Under the pieces are notes generated by a model, which was given only the letters and a program-made list of their open reading frames with translations, ran no database searches and had not been told where the DNA came from. Of a stretch of DNA of 55,642 bases, positions 19,535-29,266 are shown one piece after another; the stretch's first letter is position 1, and each line of letters begins with the position of its first letter. A program made the translations under genes and the position numbers. Source of the stretch: Sutcliffiella tianshenii (GTDB lineage Bacteria > Bacillota > Bacilli > Bacillales > Bacillaceae_I); assembly GCF_016908565.1 (NCBI RefSeq), contig NZ_JAFBED010000017.1:1-55642 (forward strand), written 5' to 3'.

Positions 19535-19825
19535 ATGGAAGTAACTGACGTAAGATTACGCCGCGTTAATACCGATGGTCGCATGAGAGCTATCGCGTCT
19601 ATTACACTTGACCATGAATTTGTTGTTCATGATATTCGTGTAATCGATGGGAACAATGGCTTATTTGTTGCGATGCCTAGTAAACGTACGCCTGATGGAG
19701 AGTTCCGCGATATCGCGCACCCTATCAATTCAGGCACTCGCGGAAAGATCCAGGAAGCGGTCTTGGCCGAGTATCATCGTTTAGGCGAACTGGAAGTAGA
19801 ATACGAAGAAGCAGGCGCTTCTTAA
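19535..19825 (+). CDS. spoVG: SpoVG, RNA/DNA-binding regulator
   Basis: 96 residues. SpoVG is a small nucleic-acid-binding protein that affects septation and spore cortex formation, and capsule and virulence genes in other Firmicutes. The sequence [20 protein letters not shown] and the [20 protein letters not shown] block are almost invariant in the family. ATG 19535 is chosen over the two upstream GTG codons (19523, 19526) from the family N-terminus; GGTGGTGA serves as ribosome site. Expected control is sigma-H activation and AbrB repression. Confidence 0.97.
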   Translation: MEVTDVRLRRVNTDGRMRAIASITLDHEFVVHDIRVIDGNNGLFVAMPSKRTPDGEFRDIAHPINSGTRGKIQEAVLAEYHRLGELEVEYEEAGAS

Positions 19826-19834
19826 TCAATAGAG

Positions 19835-19876
19835 CAAAGCAGGCGATCAACATTGCCCTGCTTTTCTTTTTTTTGT
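19835..19876 (+). terminator. Terminator of spoVG
   Basis: AAAGCAGG pairs with CCTGCTTT and runs into a long T tract. Confidence 0.88.
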
Positions 19877-19971
19877 AAAAAAGCACTTGATAAAACACCT
19901 CGATCATCCTCAACCCACCCACTCAAAATCTGTCCTCTTTTTGTCAAAATATTGTACTTTCGCGTACTTCC

Positions 19972-20000
19972 TTGAAATAGCCCTCATTTTAAGATATATT
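19972..20000 (+). promoter_or_regulatory. glmU promoter (sigma-A)
   Basis: TTGAAA (19972-19977) and TATATT (19995-20000) with a 17-bp spacer. Confidence 0.6.
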
Positions 20001-20035
20001 CGTAATGGATAATTAGGTAAAAATGGAGGCTTGTT

Positions 20036-21412
20036 ATGATAAATCGTTATGCCGTAATTTTAGCAGCTGGGCAAGGCACTCGGATGAAATCCAAATTATA
20101 TAAAGTATTGCATCCTGTATGTGGCAAGCCGATGGTCCAACACGTCGTGGATCATGTTTCTGCATTGAACTTTGAGAGCATCGTTACTGTCGTGGGACAT
20201 GGGGCAGAAACGGTCAAGAGCCATCTTGGCAGCAGAAGTGAATATGTACTACAGGAAGAACAACTCGGTACGGCTCACGCTGTCATGCAAGCAGCACCTA
20301 TTTTAAAAGATAAAAAGGGCGTAACCCTGGTCATATGCGGTGACACTCCTCTTATCACTCCTGAAACCATGCAGGAATTGCTGGACTTGCACCAAAATAC
20401 GGGGGCAAAGGCAACCATCCTTACTGCATATGCGGAAGACCCTACCGGATACGGCCGTATCATCCGCAACAGCGAAGGTCATGTAGGTAAGATCGTGGAG
20501 CATAAGGATGCAAGTGAAGAAGAGCGTAAAGTCACAGAAATCAATACAGGCACATACTGCTTTGATAACGAAGCGCTATTTACAGCGCTCAGCAATGTTT
20601 CCAACGACAATGTCCAAGGGGAATACTACCTGCCGGATGTAATTGAAATCCTTAAAGAAAAAGGAGATATCGTTTCCGCCTATCAAACATTGGACTTTGA
20701 TGAAACGCTGGGAGTAAATGACCGCGTCGCTCTATCTCAAGCGGAAGCTACCATGAAAAAGCGAATCAACAAAAAGCACATGATCAATGGCGTCAGCATC
20801 ATCGACCCTTCTAACACTTATATCTCTGTAGATGCTGTGATTGGGAGAGATACGGTGATATATCCTGGCACAGTCATCCATGGCGCAACTGTTATTGGAG
20901 AAGATTGTGTAGTTGGACCGAACTCGGAGATCAAGGACTGCCAAATCGGCGATCGCACTTCCATCCGTCAATCGGTCACTCATGATAGTGAAATTGGGAA
21001 TGATGTAAATATCGGTCCTTTCGCACATGTGCGACCTGACTCCAAAATCGGGAACGAAGTGAAGTTAGGTAACTTCGTCGAAGTGAAAAAAGCTACATTT
21101 GGAGATGGAAGCAAAGCCTCTCACCTAAGCTATATCGGTGATGCAGAAGTAGGAAAAGATGTAAATCTTGGCTGTGGTTCGATTACCGTAAACTATGATG
21201 GGAAAAATAAATACTTAACGAAAATCGAGGATGGAGTGTTTGTAGGATGCAACTCCAACCTGGTTGCACCTGTAACAATCGGGACCAATGCCTATGTGGC
21301 GGCGGGATCGACCATTACACAGGATGTTCCGGGTCAAGCATTATCCATCGCACGTGCACGTCAAGTGAATAAAGAGAATTACGCAGAAAAGATTCATAAT
21401 AAAAAATCCTAA
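20036..21412 (+). CDS. glmU: Bifunctional UDP-GlcNAc pyrophosphorylase / GlcN-1-P acetyltransferase
   Basis: 458 residues (gcaD in B. subtilis). It acetylates GlcN-1-P and couples it to UTP to give UDP-GlcNAc, the precursor of peptidoglycan and teichoic acids. The N-terminal uridylyltransferase begins with [13 protein letters not shown]. From about residue 250 there are hexapeptide repeats of a left-handed beta-helix (for example [36 protein letters not shown]). GGAGG precedes the ATG. prs follows after 18 bases, so the two form an operon. Confidence 0.98.
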   Translation: MINRYAVILAAGQGTRMKSKLYKVLHPVCGKPMVQHVVDHVSALNFESIVTVVGHGAETVKSHLGSRSEYVLQEEQLGTAHAVMQAAPILKDKKGVTLVICGDTPLITPETMQELLDLHQNTGAKATILTAYAEDPTGYGRIIRNSEGHVGKIVEHKDASEEERKVTEINTGTYCFDNEALFTALSNVSNDNVQGEYYLPDVIEILKEKGDIVSAYQTLDFDETLGVNDRVALSQAEATMKKRINKKHMINGVSIIDPSNTYISVDAVIGRDTVIYPGTVIHGATVIGEDCVVGPNSEIKDCQIGDRTSIRQSVTHDSEIGNDVNIGPFAHVRPDSKIGNEVKLGNFVEVKKATFGDGSKASHLSYIGDAEVGKDVNLGCGSITVNYDGKNKYLTKIEDGVFVGCNSNLVAPVTIGTNAYVAAGSTITQDVPGQALSIARARQVNKENYAEKIHNKKS

Positions 21413-21430
21413 CGGAGGGTTCATGTAATC

Positions 21431-22384
21431 ATGTCTAATAAATATGCCGACTCTAACTTAAAAATATTTACTCTGAATTCAAATACAGCCTTGGCGGAAG
21501 AAATTGCAACCAAGGTAGGGGTTCCTATCGGAAAGTGTTCTGTGTCACGCTTCAGTGACGGAGAGGTTCAAATCAATATTGAAGAAAGCATCCGCGGTTG
21601 TGATGTGTATGTGATCCAATCCACAAGTGCGCCTGTAAATGAGCACATCATGGAAACCTTGATCATGATTGATGCATTGAAACGTGCATCAGCCAAAACA
21701 ATCAACATCGTGATGCCTTATTACGGCTATGGCAGACAGGACAGAAAGGCGAGAGCGCGTGAGCCGATTACGGCAAAGCTTGTAGCGAACCTTCTAGAAA
21801 CTGCCGGGGCAGACCGTGTCATTACACTTGATCTTCATGCACCACAGATTCAAGGTTTCTTTGATATCCTCATTGACCACCTAATGGGTGTACCTATTTT
21901 GGCTGAGTATTTCCAAAGCAAGAACCTAGAGGATCTAGTTATCGTATCACCTGACCATGGTGGGGTGACAAGAGCAAGAAAGCTGGCTGATCGCCTGAAA
22001 GCTCCAATTGCCATCATCGATAAACGCAGACCGCGTCCGAATGTTGCGGAAGTAATGAACATCGTTGGTCATATTGAAGGAAGAACGGCTATTTTAATTG
22101 ATGACATGATTGATACTGCTGGTACCATCACACTTGCGGCGAATGCCCTCATCGAAAATGGAGCAAGAGAAGTGTATGCGTGTTGTACACATCCAGTCCT
22201 TTCTGGGCCGGCCATCGAGCGCATCGAAAACTCCCAGATCAAAGAGTTGGTTGTGACAAATACCATCGCGCTTGCTGAAGACAAGAAAATCGATAAATTG
22301 ACGCAACTTTCAGTGGCAGAGTTGATTGCAGAAGCAATTGTACGTGTCCATGAAGAGAAATCGGTCAGCACGTTATTTGATTAA
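21431..22384 (+). CDS. prs: Ribose-phosphate pyrophosphokinase
   Basis: 317 residues. It makes PRPP from ribose-5-phosphate and ATP for nucleotide, His and Trp synthesis. Typical motifs: [18 protein letters not shown], the ATP-binding [11 protein letters not shown] flexible region, [21 protein letters not shown] and the PRPP loop [11 protein letters not shown]. The ribosome site CGGAGGG is about 13 bases from ATG 21431, a little far. PRPP is also the ligand of PurR, encoded 3 kb upstream. Confidence 0.98.
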   Translation: MSNKYADSNLKIFTLNSNTALAEEIATKVGVPIGKCSVSRFSDGEVQINIEESIRGCDVYVIQSTSAPVNEHIMETLIMIDALKRASAKTINIVMPYYGYGRQDRKARAREPITAKLVANLLETAGADRVITLDLHAPQIQGFFDILIDHLMGVPILAEYFQSKNLEDLVIVSPDHGGVTRARKLADRLKAPIAIIDKRRPRPNVAEVMNIVGHIEGRTAILIDDMIDTAGTITLAANALIENGAREVYACCTHPVLSGPAIERIENSQIKELVVTNTIALAEDKKIDKLTQLSVAELIAEAIVRVHEEKSVSTLFD

Positions 22385-22397
22385 TTGGAGATTTTAG

Positions 22398-22423
22398 GTT
22401 TAACCTTCTGGAAATAGGGGAAA
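22398..22423 (+). promoter_or_regulatory. sigma-B promoter of ctc
   Basis: GTTTAA (22398-22403) and GGGAAA (22418-22423) with a 14-bp spacer fit the general-stress consensus GTTTAA / GGGWAW. ctc is a classical sigma-B gene in B. subtilis. Confidence 0.75.
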
Positions 22424-22467
22424 TTGTTAGAGAGACAAGTAATATATTTTCCCAGGAAGGTGATTAG

Positions 22468-23115
22468 ATGACTTCAGTATTACATGCAAATGAGCGTACG
22501 GAATTCAAAAAATCTTCAAGAAGAAAAACCCGTGAGGAAGGCCAAATTCCAGCGGTTGTATATGGGAACGACACGGAGAACAAATCAATCAGTGTCGATA
22601 GCAAGGATTTCATTAAAACAATCAGGGAAACCGGAAGAAACGGCATCATCGATCTGGAAATCGGTTCCGATAAACGAAAAGTGATGCTGTATGACTATCA
22701 GGTAGACCCATTAAAAAGTATGGAATTCGTCCACTTGGATTTCCATGTGGTAAACTTCAAATCCGAAATCGATGTAGATGTTACTGTACATGTTACAGGG
22801 GACGCTGCGGGAGTGAAGGATGGAGGAGTGCTGCAACAGGTACTTCACGAAGCATCTGTAAAGGTACTGCCTGGCGATGTGCCAGATAGCATCGAAGTGG
22901 ATGTTTCGAACCTGCAGGTAAATGAAACCATTACTTTTGGCGACTTGGATACTTCAGGAAAATATAAGTTCAACCATGAGGACGACGAAGTGATTGCGTC
23001 CATCCTTCCTCCACGTCAGGAAGAAGAAATCGACAGTGGGGAAGAACAGGAACCAGGTGAACCTGAACGTGTCGAAGGCAGAGAAAATAATAACGATTCA
23101 GAAGATGAGGCGTAA
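22468..23115 (+). CDS. ctc: 50S ribosomal protein L25 / general stress protein Ctc
   Basis: 215 residues. Ctc is an L25-family protein that binds 5S rRNA under stress. The N-terminal L25 domain (about 1-95: LHANERTEFKKSSRRKTREEG, VVYGN) is followed by a TL5-type beta domain (about 95-185). A strongly acidic tail follows, rich in E, D and N. The ATG has GGAAGGTGA upstream. A sigma-B promoter lies directly after prs, so expression can rise on stress independently of glmU-prs. Confidence 0.95.
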   Translation: MTSVLHANERTEFKKSSRRKTREEGQIPAVVYGNDTENKSISVDSKDFIKTIRETGRNGIIDLEIGSDKRKVMLYDYQVDPLKSMEFVHLDFHVVNFKSEIDVDVTVHVTGDAAGVKDGGVLQQVLHEASVKVLPGDVPDSIEVDVSNLQVNETITFGDLDTSGKYKFNHEDDEVIASILPPRQEEEIDSGEEQEPGEPERVEGRENNNDSEDEA

Positions 23116-23138
23116 CCCCTGGGGGTTGCGTCTTTTCT
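23109..23138 (+). terminator. Probable terminator of ctc
   Basis: CGTAACCC pairs with GGGTTGCG (one G-U), followed by a mixed T-rich tail. It overlaps the stop codon. Confidence 0.55.
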
Positions 23139-23327
23139 CTGGTTGGCTGAACTTAATGCTTTTTTGCAGAATATGTTGAAAGCTTACGAAAGCAGAAATG
23201 TAATAGTGCCCCCCTTCTTGTGTTAAAATAGAGATACCTTACTAATTTATGGAGGCCTTGGATGAAAAAATTCTTTCGGTCGCTCTTTGCAAAAGAGGAA
23301 GAGGCAGTTGCATCAGGAGGAGAAAAA

Positions 23328-23888
23328 ATGAAAGTTCTAGTAGGCTTAGGGAACCCGGGCCGCCAATATGAAGAAACAAGGCATAATATCGGCTTTATGG
23401 TCATAGATGAGTTAGCGGACCGCTGGAGCATACCCTTGACCCAATCAAAATTCAAAGGGATATTCGGCCAAGGAGTGGTAAATGGGGAAAAGGTATTGCT
23501 GGTAAAGCCCCTTACATACATGAACCTTTCAGGTGAAACCGTTCGTCCTTTACTGGACTTTTATAAACTGGAAATAGAGGATCTTGTTGTCATTTATGAT
23601 GATCTGGATCTTCCTGTCGGAAAACTGAGATTGCGCCAGAAGGGTAGCGCTGGAGGACACAATGGTATCAAGTCCTTGATTGCCCACCTGCAGACGCAGA
23701 ACTTTAACCGCATCCGGATGGGAATAGATCGCCCGACAAACGGCCAATCCATTTCGGACTACGTATTGGGCAGGTTCTCCAAGGAAGAACGCCCGGACAT
23801 CGATGCCACCGTCAAAAAAGCGGCTGAAGCATGCGAAGAGGCTCTATCCAAAGACTTTCTGCAAGTGATGAATACATTTAACCAATAA
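23328..23888 (+). CDS. pth: Peptidyl-tRNA hydrolase
   Basis: 186 residues from ATG 23328 (spoVC in B. subtilis, 188 aa). It recycles peptidyl-t[22 protein letters not shown] carries the catalytic His and conserved Asn, followed by [10 protein letters not shown] and the DDLDLP and [11 protein letters not shown] motifs. An in-frame ATG at 23262 also has an excellent ribosome site (GGAGG, seven bases) and would add 22 residues rich in Lys, Phe and Glu. I prefer 23328 because the family starts there and it too has GGAGGAG. A TAAAAT at 23224-23229 preceded by TGT may be an extended -10 promoter. Confidence 0.95.
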   Translation: MKVLVGLGNPGRQYEETRHNIGFMVIDELADRWSIPLTQSKFKGIFGQGVVNGEKVLLVKPLTYMNLSGETVRPLLDFYKLEIEDLVVIYDDLDLPVGKLRLRQKGSAGGHNGIKSLIAHLQTQNFNRIRMGIDRPTNGQSISDYVLGRFSKEERPDIDATVKKAAEACEEALSKDFLQVMNTFNQ

Positions 23889-23889
23889 T

Positions 23890-23920
23890 TGTATAACAAT
23901 GAGAGCCCCTGTTCATACTA
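23890..23920 (+). promoter_or_regulatory. Forespore (sigma-F/sigma-G type) promoter of fin
   Basis: TGTATA (23890-23895) and CATACTA (23914-23920) with an 18-bp spacer. fin is a forespore gene in B. subtilis; the -10 here fits the sigma-G consensus better than sigma-F. Confidence 0.6.
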
Positions 23921-23951
23921 TTCCTAAAACGAATGGGCTAGGAGGAAAACA

Positions 23952-24182
23952 GTGGCTATTCATTATAATTGCAGGCATTGCGGACATAGAGTCGGTTCGA
24001 TTGAGAATAAATCGGTCTATACAGAACAATTGGGATTTCACCAATTGACAGATTCAGAACGGCAGGAAATGATCGCATACCAACAAAACGGTGATATACA
24101 TGTTAAAACCATATGTGAAGATTGTCAGGAAGCGCTTGAGCGAAATCCATCCTGGCATGAAACAGAGAGCTTCATACAATAA
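23952..24182 (+). CDS. fin: Anti-sigma-F factor Fin
   Basis: 76 residues (yabK). Fin inhibits sigma-F in the forespore and helps the switch to sigma-G. It has two zinc-binding cysteine pairs, CRHCGHRVG near residue 7 and CEDC near residue 58. The start is GTG with GGAGGAAAA upstream. It forms a logical pair with csfB, the sigma-G inhibitor at the other end of this region. It sits between pth and mfd as in B. subtilis and is followed by a terminator. Confidence 0.95.
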   Translation: MAIHYNCRHCGHRVGSIENKSVYTEQLGFHQLTDSERQEMIAYQQNGDIHVKTICEDCQEALERNPSWHETESFIQ

Positions 24183-24188
24183 TAAAAA

Positions 24189-24217
24189 CGCTTTGGTTTG
24201 ATGCCAAGGCCTTTTTG
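24189..24217 (+). terminator. Terminator of fin
   Basis: GCTTTGG (24190-24196) pairs with CCAAGGC (24204-24210) and is followed by five T. Confidence 0.7.
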
Positions 24218-24270
24218 CGTATATGTGTTCAGAACAGAGCACTTTTATCAGGAGAGGAGGGGGTAGTGCC

Positions 24271-27200
24271 TTGAAAGGTTTTATTCCATATTTTACAGAA
24301 AACGAAGATTTTGAGTCGATATTGGCAGGAATAAACGAAGGGTTGGAAGAGCAGCTTGTTTCCGGTATATCAAATTCCGCGAGATCCCTGTTTATCGCAT
24401 CCTTATATGAGGAGAGAAAAGCGCCGGTCCTATTGGTGACGCATAATCTGTATCACGCCCAAAAGGTTTATGATGACCTTGCAAGCTTCCTGCCGGAGGA
24501 CGAATTGTACCTGTATCCGGTCAATGACGTTCTCGCGGCAGAAATCGGAATCGCGAGCCCTGAACTGAAAGCACAGAGAATTGAAGCCCTGAATCACTGG
24601 GCGACAAAAAACAACGGAATTATCATTACCCCGATTGCAGGATTAAAAAGGATGCTTCCTTCTAAGGTTAAATGGCAGCATTCCTTGCTTCATATAGAAG
24701 TGAACAAAACCATCCCCCTTGATAATCTGGCGGACCGGTTGGTGCGTTTTGGCTACCAAAGGGTGGGGATGGTAGCGACACCGGGAGACTTCAGCATCCG
24801 TGGCGGCATTATCGATATCTATCCGCTTACAGAAGAGCTGGCTGTCCGAATCGAACTGTTTGATGATGAGGTGGAATCGATCCGTTCCTTCTCTGTCGAG
24901 GATCAACGGTCGCAAGCGCACAAGGAAAGTATTGCAATCGGCCCTGCCACAGAGATCCTCCTCACAAATGAAGAGCTTGAAAGAGGCAGGGAGCTACTCC
25001 AGAAGGAGCTTTCGAAATCGGTTGCTAAAGTGAAAAACGACAAGGTAAAGCAGCTTTTGATGGAAAATATCACCTATGAGCTAGAACAGCTGGATAATGG
25101 TCAGGTGTTTTCTGAGCTGTATAAATACCTTAGTATCTTCTATGAAAAGCCAGCTAGTTTACTAGATTTTGTTCCGGAAAACGGGGTTGTGGTGCTGGAT
25201 GAAATCAGCCGCATCCAGGAAACGGCAGAGAGCCTTGATAAAGAGGAAGCAGAATGGCTGGTGGAGCTTTTGGCGGAAGGAAAGGCCGTTCACGACCTGA
25301 AATTCTCGCATTCCTTTGCACAGCTGGTTCATAGCAAAAAACTGCCTTTCATATATTTGTCCTTATTTCTAAGGCATGTCCCGCATACCCATCCGGAAAA
25401 TCTGATCAATCTATCATCAAAGTCGATGCAGCATTTCCATGGTCAGATGCATTTGTTGAAATCGGAAATAGATCGCTGGAGAAAGGCGAATTATGCGATC
25501 GTCGTCATGGCATCCAATGAGGAGCGGATGGATAAATTGGAATCTGTCCTGGCTGATTATGAGGTGGATGTCAGAAAGCTCTCTGGCGGATCCGGCTTCT
25601 CCCATGGTGAGGTCCAAATCATAGAGGGTGATCTCCAGTCGGGCTTTGAGCTGCCGATGCAGAAGCTCGCAGTACTGACAGAAGAAGAGTTGTTTAAAAA
25701 GAAAGCGAAAAAGCCAAAGAACAGGCAGAAGCTTTCCAATGCAGAACGGATAAAAAACTACTCCGAATTGAATGTCGGGGATTATGTAGTTCATATCAAT
25801 CACGGGATTGGGAAGTATTTAGGAATAGAGACGCTTGATATCAATGGTCTTCACAAAGACTATATCCACATCAAGTACCAGGGCTCTGATAAGCTTTATG
25901 TTCCGGTAGAACAGATTGATCAGGTGCAGAAATATGTGGGATCCGAAGGCAAGGAACCTAAAGTCTACAAGCTTGGGGGAACAGATTGGAAGAAAGTGAA
26001 ATCCAAGGTGGAATCATCCGTCCAGGATATTGCTGACGACCTGATCAAGCTTTATGCAGAACGCGAGGCAAGTGAGGGCTTCTCCTTCTCGCCTGATGGA
26101 GAAATGCAAAGGGACTTTGAGGCTAGTTTCCCTTATCAGGAAACAGAGGACCAAGTACGTTCTATCCATGAGATAAAGCTCGATATGGAGCGGACTCGCC
26201 CGATGGACCGTCTATTATGCGGGGATGTCGGGTACGGCAAGACGGAGGTGGCGATACGGGCAGCCTTCAAGGCGATCGTGGATGAGAAACAGGTTGCCAT
26301 CCTTGTGCCGACGACCATCCTTGCGCAACAGCACTATGAGACGATCCGGGAGCGTTTTCAGGACTTCCCGATCAATATCGGGCTGTTGAGCCGCTTCCGA
26401 TCAAGAAAGCAGCAGACGGAAACGATGAAGGGGCTTGCAAATGGTACGGTCGATATTGTCATAGGAACGCATAGATTGCTTTCAAAAGATGTGAAATATC
26501 AGGACCTGGGTTTATTGATCATCGATGAAGAACAGCGCTTCGGGGTGACGCATAAAGAAAAAATCAAGCAGTTGAAGGCTAATATAGACGTATTGACCCT
26601 GACTGCCACACCTATCCCGCGGACGCTGCATATGTCCATGCTCGGGGTCCGGGATTTGTCGGTCATCGAAACACCTCCTGAGAACCGATTCCCGGTCCAG
26701 ACCTATGTCATGGAGTATAATGGAAATCTAGTAAAAGAAGCGATAGAACGCGAGCTTGCCCGCGGGGGTCAAGTATATTTCCTTTATAATCGCGTGGAGG
26801 ACATTGAACGGAAAGCCGACGAAATCTCGATGCTCGTGCCGGACGCAAGGGTCGTATATGCCCATGGGAAGATGACGGAAAATGAGCTGGAATCGGTGAT
26901 GCTTCAATTCCTTGAAGGGGAGGCCGAGGTCCTTGTAAGTACCACGATCATCGAAACAGGGGTGGACATCCCGAATGTGAACACGCTCATTGTCTTTGAC
27001 GCGGACAGAATGGGCCTATCACAGCTTTACCAGCTGAGAGGAAGGGTAGGAAGATCCAACAGGGTGGCCTATGCCTACTTCACCTATAGAAAAGACAAAG
27101 TGTTGACAGAGGTTGCTGAAAAACGCCTTCAATCCATCAAAGAGTTCACAGAGCTTGGTTCAGGATTTAAGATAGCCATGCGTGACCTATCGATCCGTGG

Positions 27201-27804
27201 CGCCGGAAACCTTCTTGGAGCCCAGCAGCACGGGTTTATCGACTCGGTCGGATTTGACATGTACTCTCAGATGCTCAAGGATGCCATCGAACAGCGAAAA
27301 GGGAATCCTGAAAAGAAGAAACAGCGCACTATGGAAATCGATGTCGAGCTTGATGCCTACATCCCTGAATCATATATAGGGGACAGCAAGCAAAAAATCG
27401 ATATGTATAAACGCTTCCGTGGCATAGAGTCGCCGGAGGACCTGAACGAACTGCGGGATGAGATGAAGGACCGGTTCGGAGAGTATCCGCAGGAAGTCGA
27501 GTATCTCTTCTTGGTGTCGGAAATGAAAGTATATGGCTTGAAGGAGAAAGTGGATTCGATCAAGCAGACAAAGCAGGAATTGGTCTTACTGATTTCCGAA
27601 GAGGCAAGTAATGATATCGACGGGCAGAAGCTCTTTTTGCTTGGAAATGAATTTGGGCGGATGGTCAGCCTTGGCATGGAAGGAAAGAGGCTGAAGATCG
27701 TCATCCAAACGAAACGGACAGAGCCGGATAAGTGGATCGAGGTTGCCATATCCATGATAAAAGGACTAGAGAATGTGAAAAAAGAAAGTGTTAATGCATC
27801 GTAA
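24271..27804 (+). CDS. mfd: Transcription-repair coupling factor Mfd
   Basis: 1177 residues from TTG 24271, the same length as B. subtilis Mfd; the longer frame from ATG 24223 lacks a ribosome site, while AGGAGGGGG lies just upstream of the TTG. Mfd removes stalled RNA polymerase and recruits UvrA. In order: UvrB-homology N-terminal modules, the RNA-polymerase-interaction domain ([16 protein letters not shown]), the translocase with Walker [10 protein letters not shown] and DEEQ ([11 protein letters not shown]), QLRGRVGRS motif VI, and the C-terminal TRCF domain. It also affects sporulation and mutagenesis in Bacillus. Confidence 0.98.
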   Translation: MKGFIPYFTENEDFESILAGINEGLEEQLVSGISNSARSLFIASLYEERKAPVLLVTHNLYHAQKVYDDLASFLPEDELYLYPVNDVLAAEIGIASPELKAQRIEALNHWATKNNGIIITPIAGLKRMLPSKVKWQHSLLHIEVNKTIPLDNLADRLVRFGYQRVGMVATPGDFSIRGGIIDIYPLTEELAVRIELFDDEVESIRSFSVEDQRSQAHKESIAIGPATEILLTNEELERGRELLQKELSKSVAKVKNDKVKQLLMENITYELEQLDNGQVFSELYKYLSIFYEKPASLLDFVPENGVVVLDEISRIQETAESLDKEEAEWLVELLAEGKAVHDLKFSHSFAQLVHSKKLPFIYLSLFLRHVPHTHPENLINLSSKSMQHFHGQMHLLKSEIDRWRKANYAIVVMASNEERMDKLESVLADYEVDVRKLSGGSGFSHGEVQIIEGDLQSGFELPMQKLAVLTEEELFKKKAKKPKNRQKLSNAERIKNYSELNVGDYVVHINHGIGKYLGIETLDINGLHKDYIHIKYQGSDKLYVPVEQIDQVQKYVGSEGKEPKVYKLGGTDWKKVKSKVESSVQDIADDLIKLYAEREASEGFSFSPDGEMQRDFEASFPYQETEDQVRSIHEIKLDMERTRPMDRLLCGDVGYGKTEVAIRAAFKAIVDEKQVAILVPTTILAQQHYETIRERFQDFPINIGLLSRFRSRKQQTETMKGLANGTVDIVIGTHRLLSKDVKYQDLGLLIIDEEQRFGVTHKEKIKQLKANIDVLTLTATPIPRTLHMSMLGVRDLSVIETPPENRFPVQTYVMEYNGNLVKEAIERELARGGQVYFLYNRVEDIERKADEISMLVPDARVVYAHGKMTENELESVMLQFLEGEAEVLVSTTIIETGVDIPNVNTLIVFDADRMGLSQLYQLRGRVGRSNRVAYAYFTYRKDKVLTEVAEKRLQSIKEFTELGSGFKIAMRDLSIRGAGNLLGAQQHGFIDSVGFDMYSQMLKDAIEQRKGNPEKKKQRTMEIDVELDAYIPESYIGDSKQKIDMYKRFRGIESPEDLNELRDEMKDRFGEYPQEVEYLFLVSEMKVYGLKEKVDSIKQTKQELVLLISEEASNDIDGQKLFLLGNEFGRMVSLGMEGKRLKIVIQTKRTEPDKWIEVAISMIKGLENVKKESVNAS

Positions 27805-27878
27805 AAGGTTTAAGTATGTGAAATCTTGTCTATATAAATACTGGGGGATTTTACAAACTAAAAAAAACTTTTCCAACA

Positions 27879-27908
27879 TGTATATAACTTACGGTGTGAA
27901 GGATACTA
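27879..27908 (+). promoter_or_regulatory. sigma-G promoter of spoVT
   Basis: TGTATA (27879-27884) and GATACTA (27902-27908), 17 bases apart, fit the sigma-G consensus with one mismatch. I found no terminator for mfd in 27805-27878. Confidence 0.7.
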
Positions 27909-28010
27909 ATTTCAACAAATGGTGAATTCTTCAAAAGCAGGACATCTTGATCAATTCCACCAATTTAACTCATCTCTTTTTATCATCGGATGAAGGAGGC
28001 AACCTAAGAA

Positions 28011-28547
28011 ATGAAAGCAACTGGTATTGTACGTCGTATTGATGATCTAGGTCGAGTTGTAATTCCCAAAGAAATCAGAAGAACGTTACGCATTCGTGAG
28101 GGTGACCCGTTGGAGATTTTTGTCGATCGGGATGGAGAAGTAATTCTTAAGAAGTACTCTCCTATTTCAGAGCTAGGTGATTTCGCAAGAGAATATGCTG
28201 AGGCTCTGTACGATAGTTTAGGACACCCTGTATTAATCTGTGATCGCGATACGTTCATTGCGGTAGCTGGCGGCTCCAAGAAGGAGTATCTCAATAAGAG
28301 TGTCAGCGATGTAGTGGAGAAATCCATGGAAGAACGCAATTCCGTATTGAAAACAGATGAGCAGCAGCTGGCAATTGTGGATGGTCATGTTGAATCCCTC
28401 GCATCCTATACGATTGGACCGATCGTTGCGAATGGAGATCCAATTGGAGCTGTGGTAATCATGTCCAAGGACAAGTCGCTGGGAGAAGTGGAACAAAAGG
28501 CTGTGGAAACGGCTGCAGGCTTCTTGGCAAGGCAGATGGAGCAATAA
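28011..28547 (+). CDS. spoVT: Stage V sporulation regulator SpoVT
   Basis: 178 residues. SpoVT is a forespore transcription regulator that tunes sigma-G genes. The N-terminal 50 residues are an AbrB-type DNA-binding domain (MKATGIVRRIDDLGRVVIPK), clearly related to abrB in this window. The C-terminal part (about 60-175) is a GAF-like domain. AAGGAGG precedes the ATG. It has its own sigma-G promoter and a strong terminator. Confidence 0.97.
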   Translation: MKATGIVRRIDDLGRVVIPKEIRRTLRIREGDPLEIFVDRDGEVILKKYSPISELGDFAREYAEALYDSLGHPVLICDRDTFIAVAGGSKKEYLNKSVSDVVEKSMEERNSVLKTDEQQLAIVDGHVESLASYTIGPIVANGDPIGAVVIMSKDKSLGEVEQKAVETAAGFLARQMEQ

Positions 28548-28558
28548 TATCGTAATTG

Positions 28559-28590
28559 GAAGCAGCAGAGGCGTTCTGCTGCTTCTTTTT
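28559..28590 (+). terminator. Terminator of spoVT
   Basis: A perfect 11-bp stem, GAAGCAGCAGA with TCTGCTGCTTC, is followed by five T. Confidence 0.92.
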
Positions 28591-28596
28591 GCTTTT

Positions 28597-29116
28597 TACG
28601 GTCTGTAAGAGGTGTAATGGGACCGCGGTAAAGGAGAAAAGAGGAAATGACGGTTTCAAAGAGGTAGAATGGGACCGCGATAAAGGAGAAAAGAGGAAAT
28701 GACGGTCTCAAAGAGGTAGGATGGGACAGCGATAAAGGAGAAAAGAGTAAATGACGGTCTCAAAGAGGTAGAATGAGACCGCGATAAAGGAGAAAAGAGT
28801 AAATGACGGTCTCAAAGAGGTAGAATGAGACCGCGATAAAGGAGAAAAGAGGAAATGACGGTCTCAAAGAGGTAGGATGAGACCGCGATAAAGGAGAAAA
28901 GAGTAAATGACGGTCTCAAAGAGGTAGAATGAGACTGCGATAAAGTAGAAAAGAGTAAATGACGGTCTCAAAGAGGTAGAATGAGACTGCGATAAAGTAG
29001 AAAAGAGTAAATGACGGTCTCAAAGATGTGTAATGAGACCGCGATAAACAGAAAATAGAGAGATGATGGTCTAAAAGCAGAGGAATGGAACCGCCAAAAA
29101 GAGAAAACGAGTGACC
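28597..29116 (+). repeat. 52-bp tandem repeat array, ten units
   Basis: Units start at 28597, 28649, 28701, 28753, 28805, 28857, 28909, 28961, 29013 and 29065, an exact 52-base period. Units 2-9 are nearly identical; units 1 and 10 are diverged. Each unit holds inverted arms (typically CGGTCTCA and TGAGACCG) with an 11-base loop, then a purine-rich linker with GGAG. There are no spacers, so it is not CRISPR. The period is not a multiple of three, and the - strand frames across it are shadows. It fills the gap between spoVT and yabM. A separate small hairpin (GAAGGTT/AACCTTC) lies at 29145-29165. Confidence 0.97.
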
Positions 29117-29266
29117 CACTCGAGGTCATAAGAGATTTTTCTGCGAAGGTTAAAGTGCAACCTTCTCCGAAAACTGTCTTATGCTTGTCGGGGGTGACCA
29201 AGGCGCTTATGCTTTTCTTATGGTACAATAATACAATTGAACATTAGGTTGAAAGCGGGTACTTTA

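Noticed and set aside
28597-29116. CRISPR-like array
   Set aside because: Units are joined directly with no unique spacers, and no cas gene is near.
28406-29228. Several - strand frames coding hydrophobic peptides (FYLFETV-like) across the tandem array
   Set aside because: The 52-bp period shifts frame at each unit, the same peptide appears in different frames, and there is no ribosome site. They are reverse shadows of the repeats.
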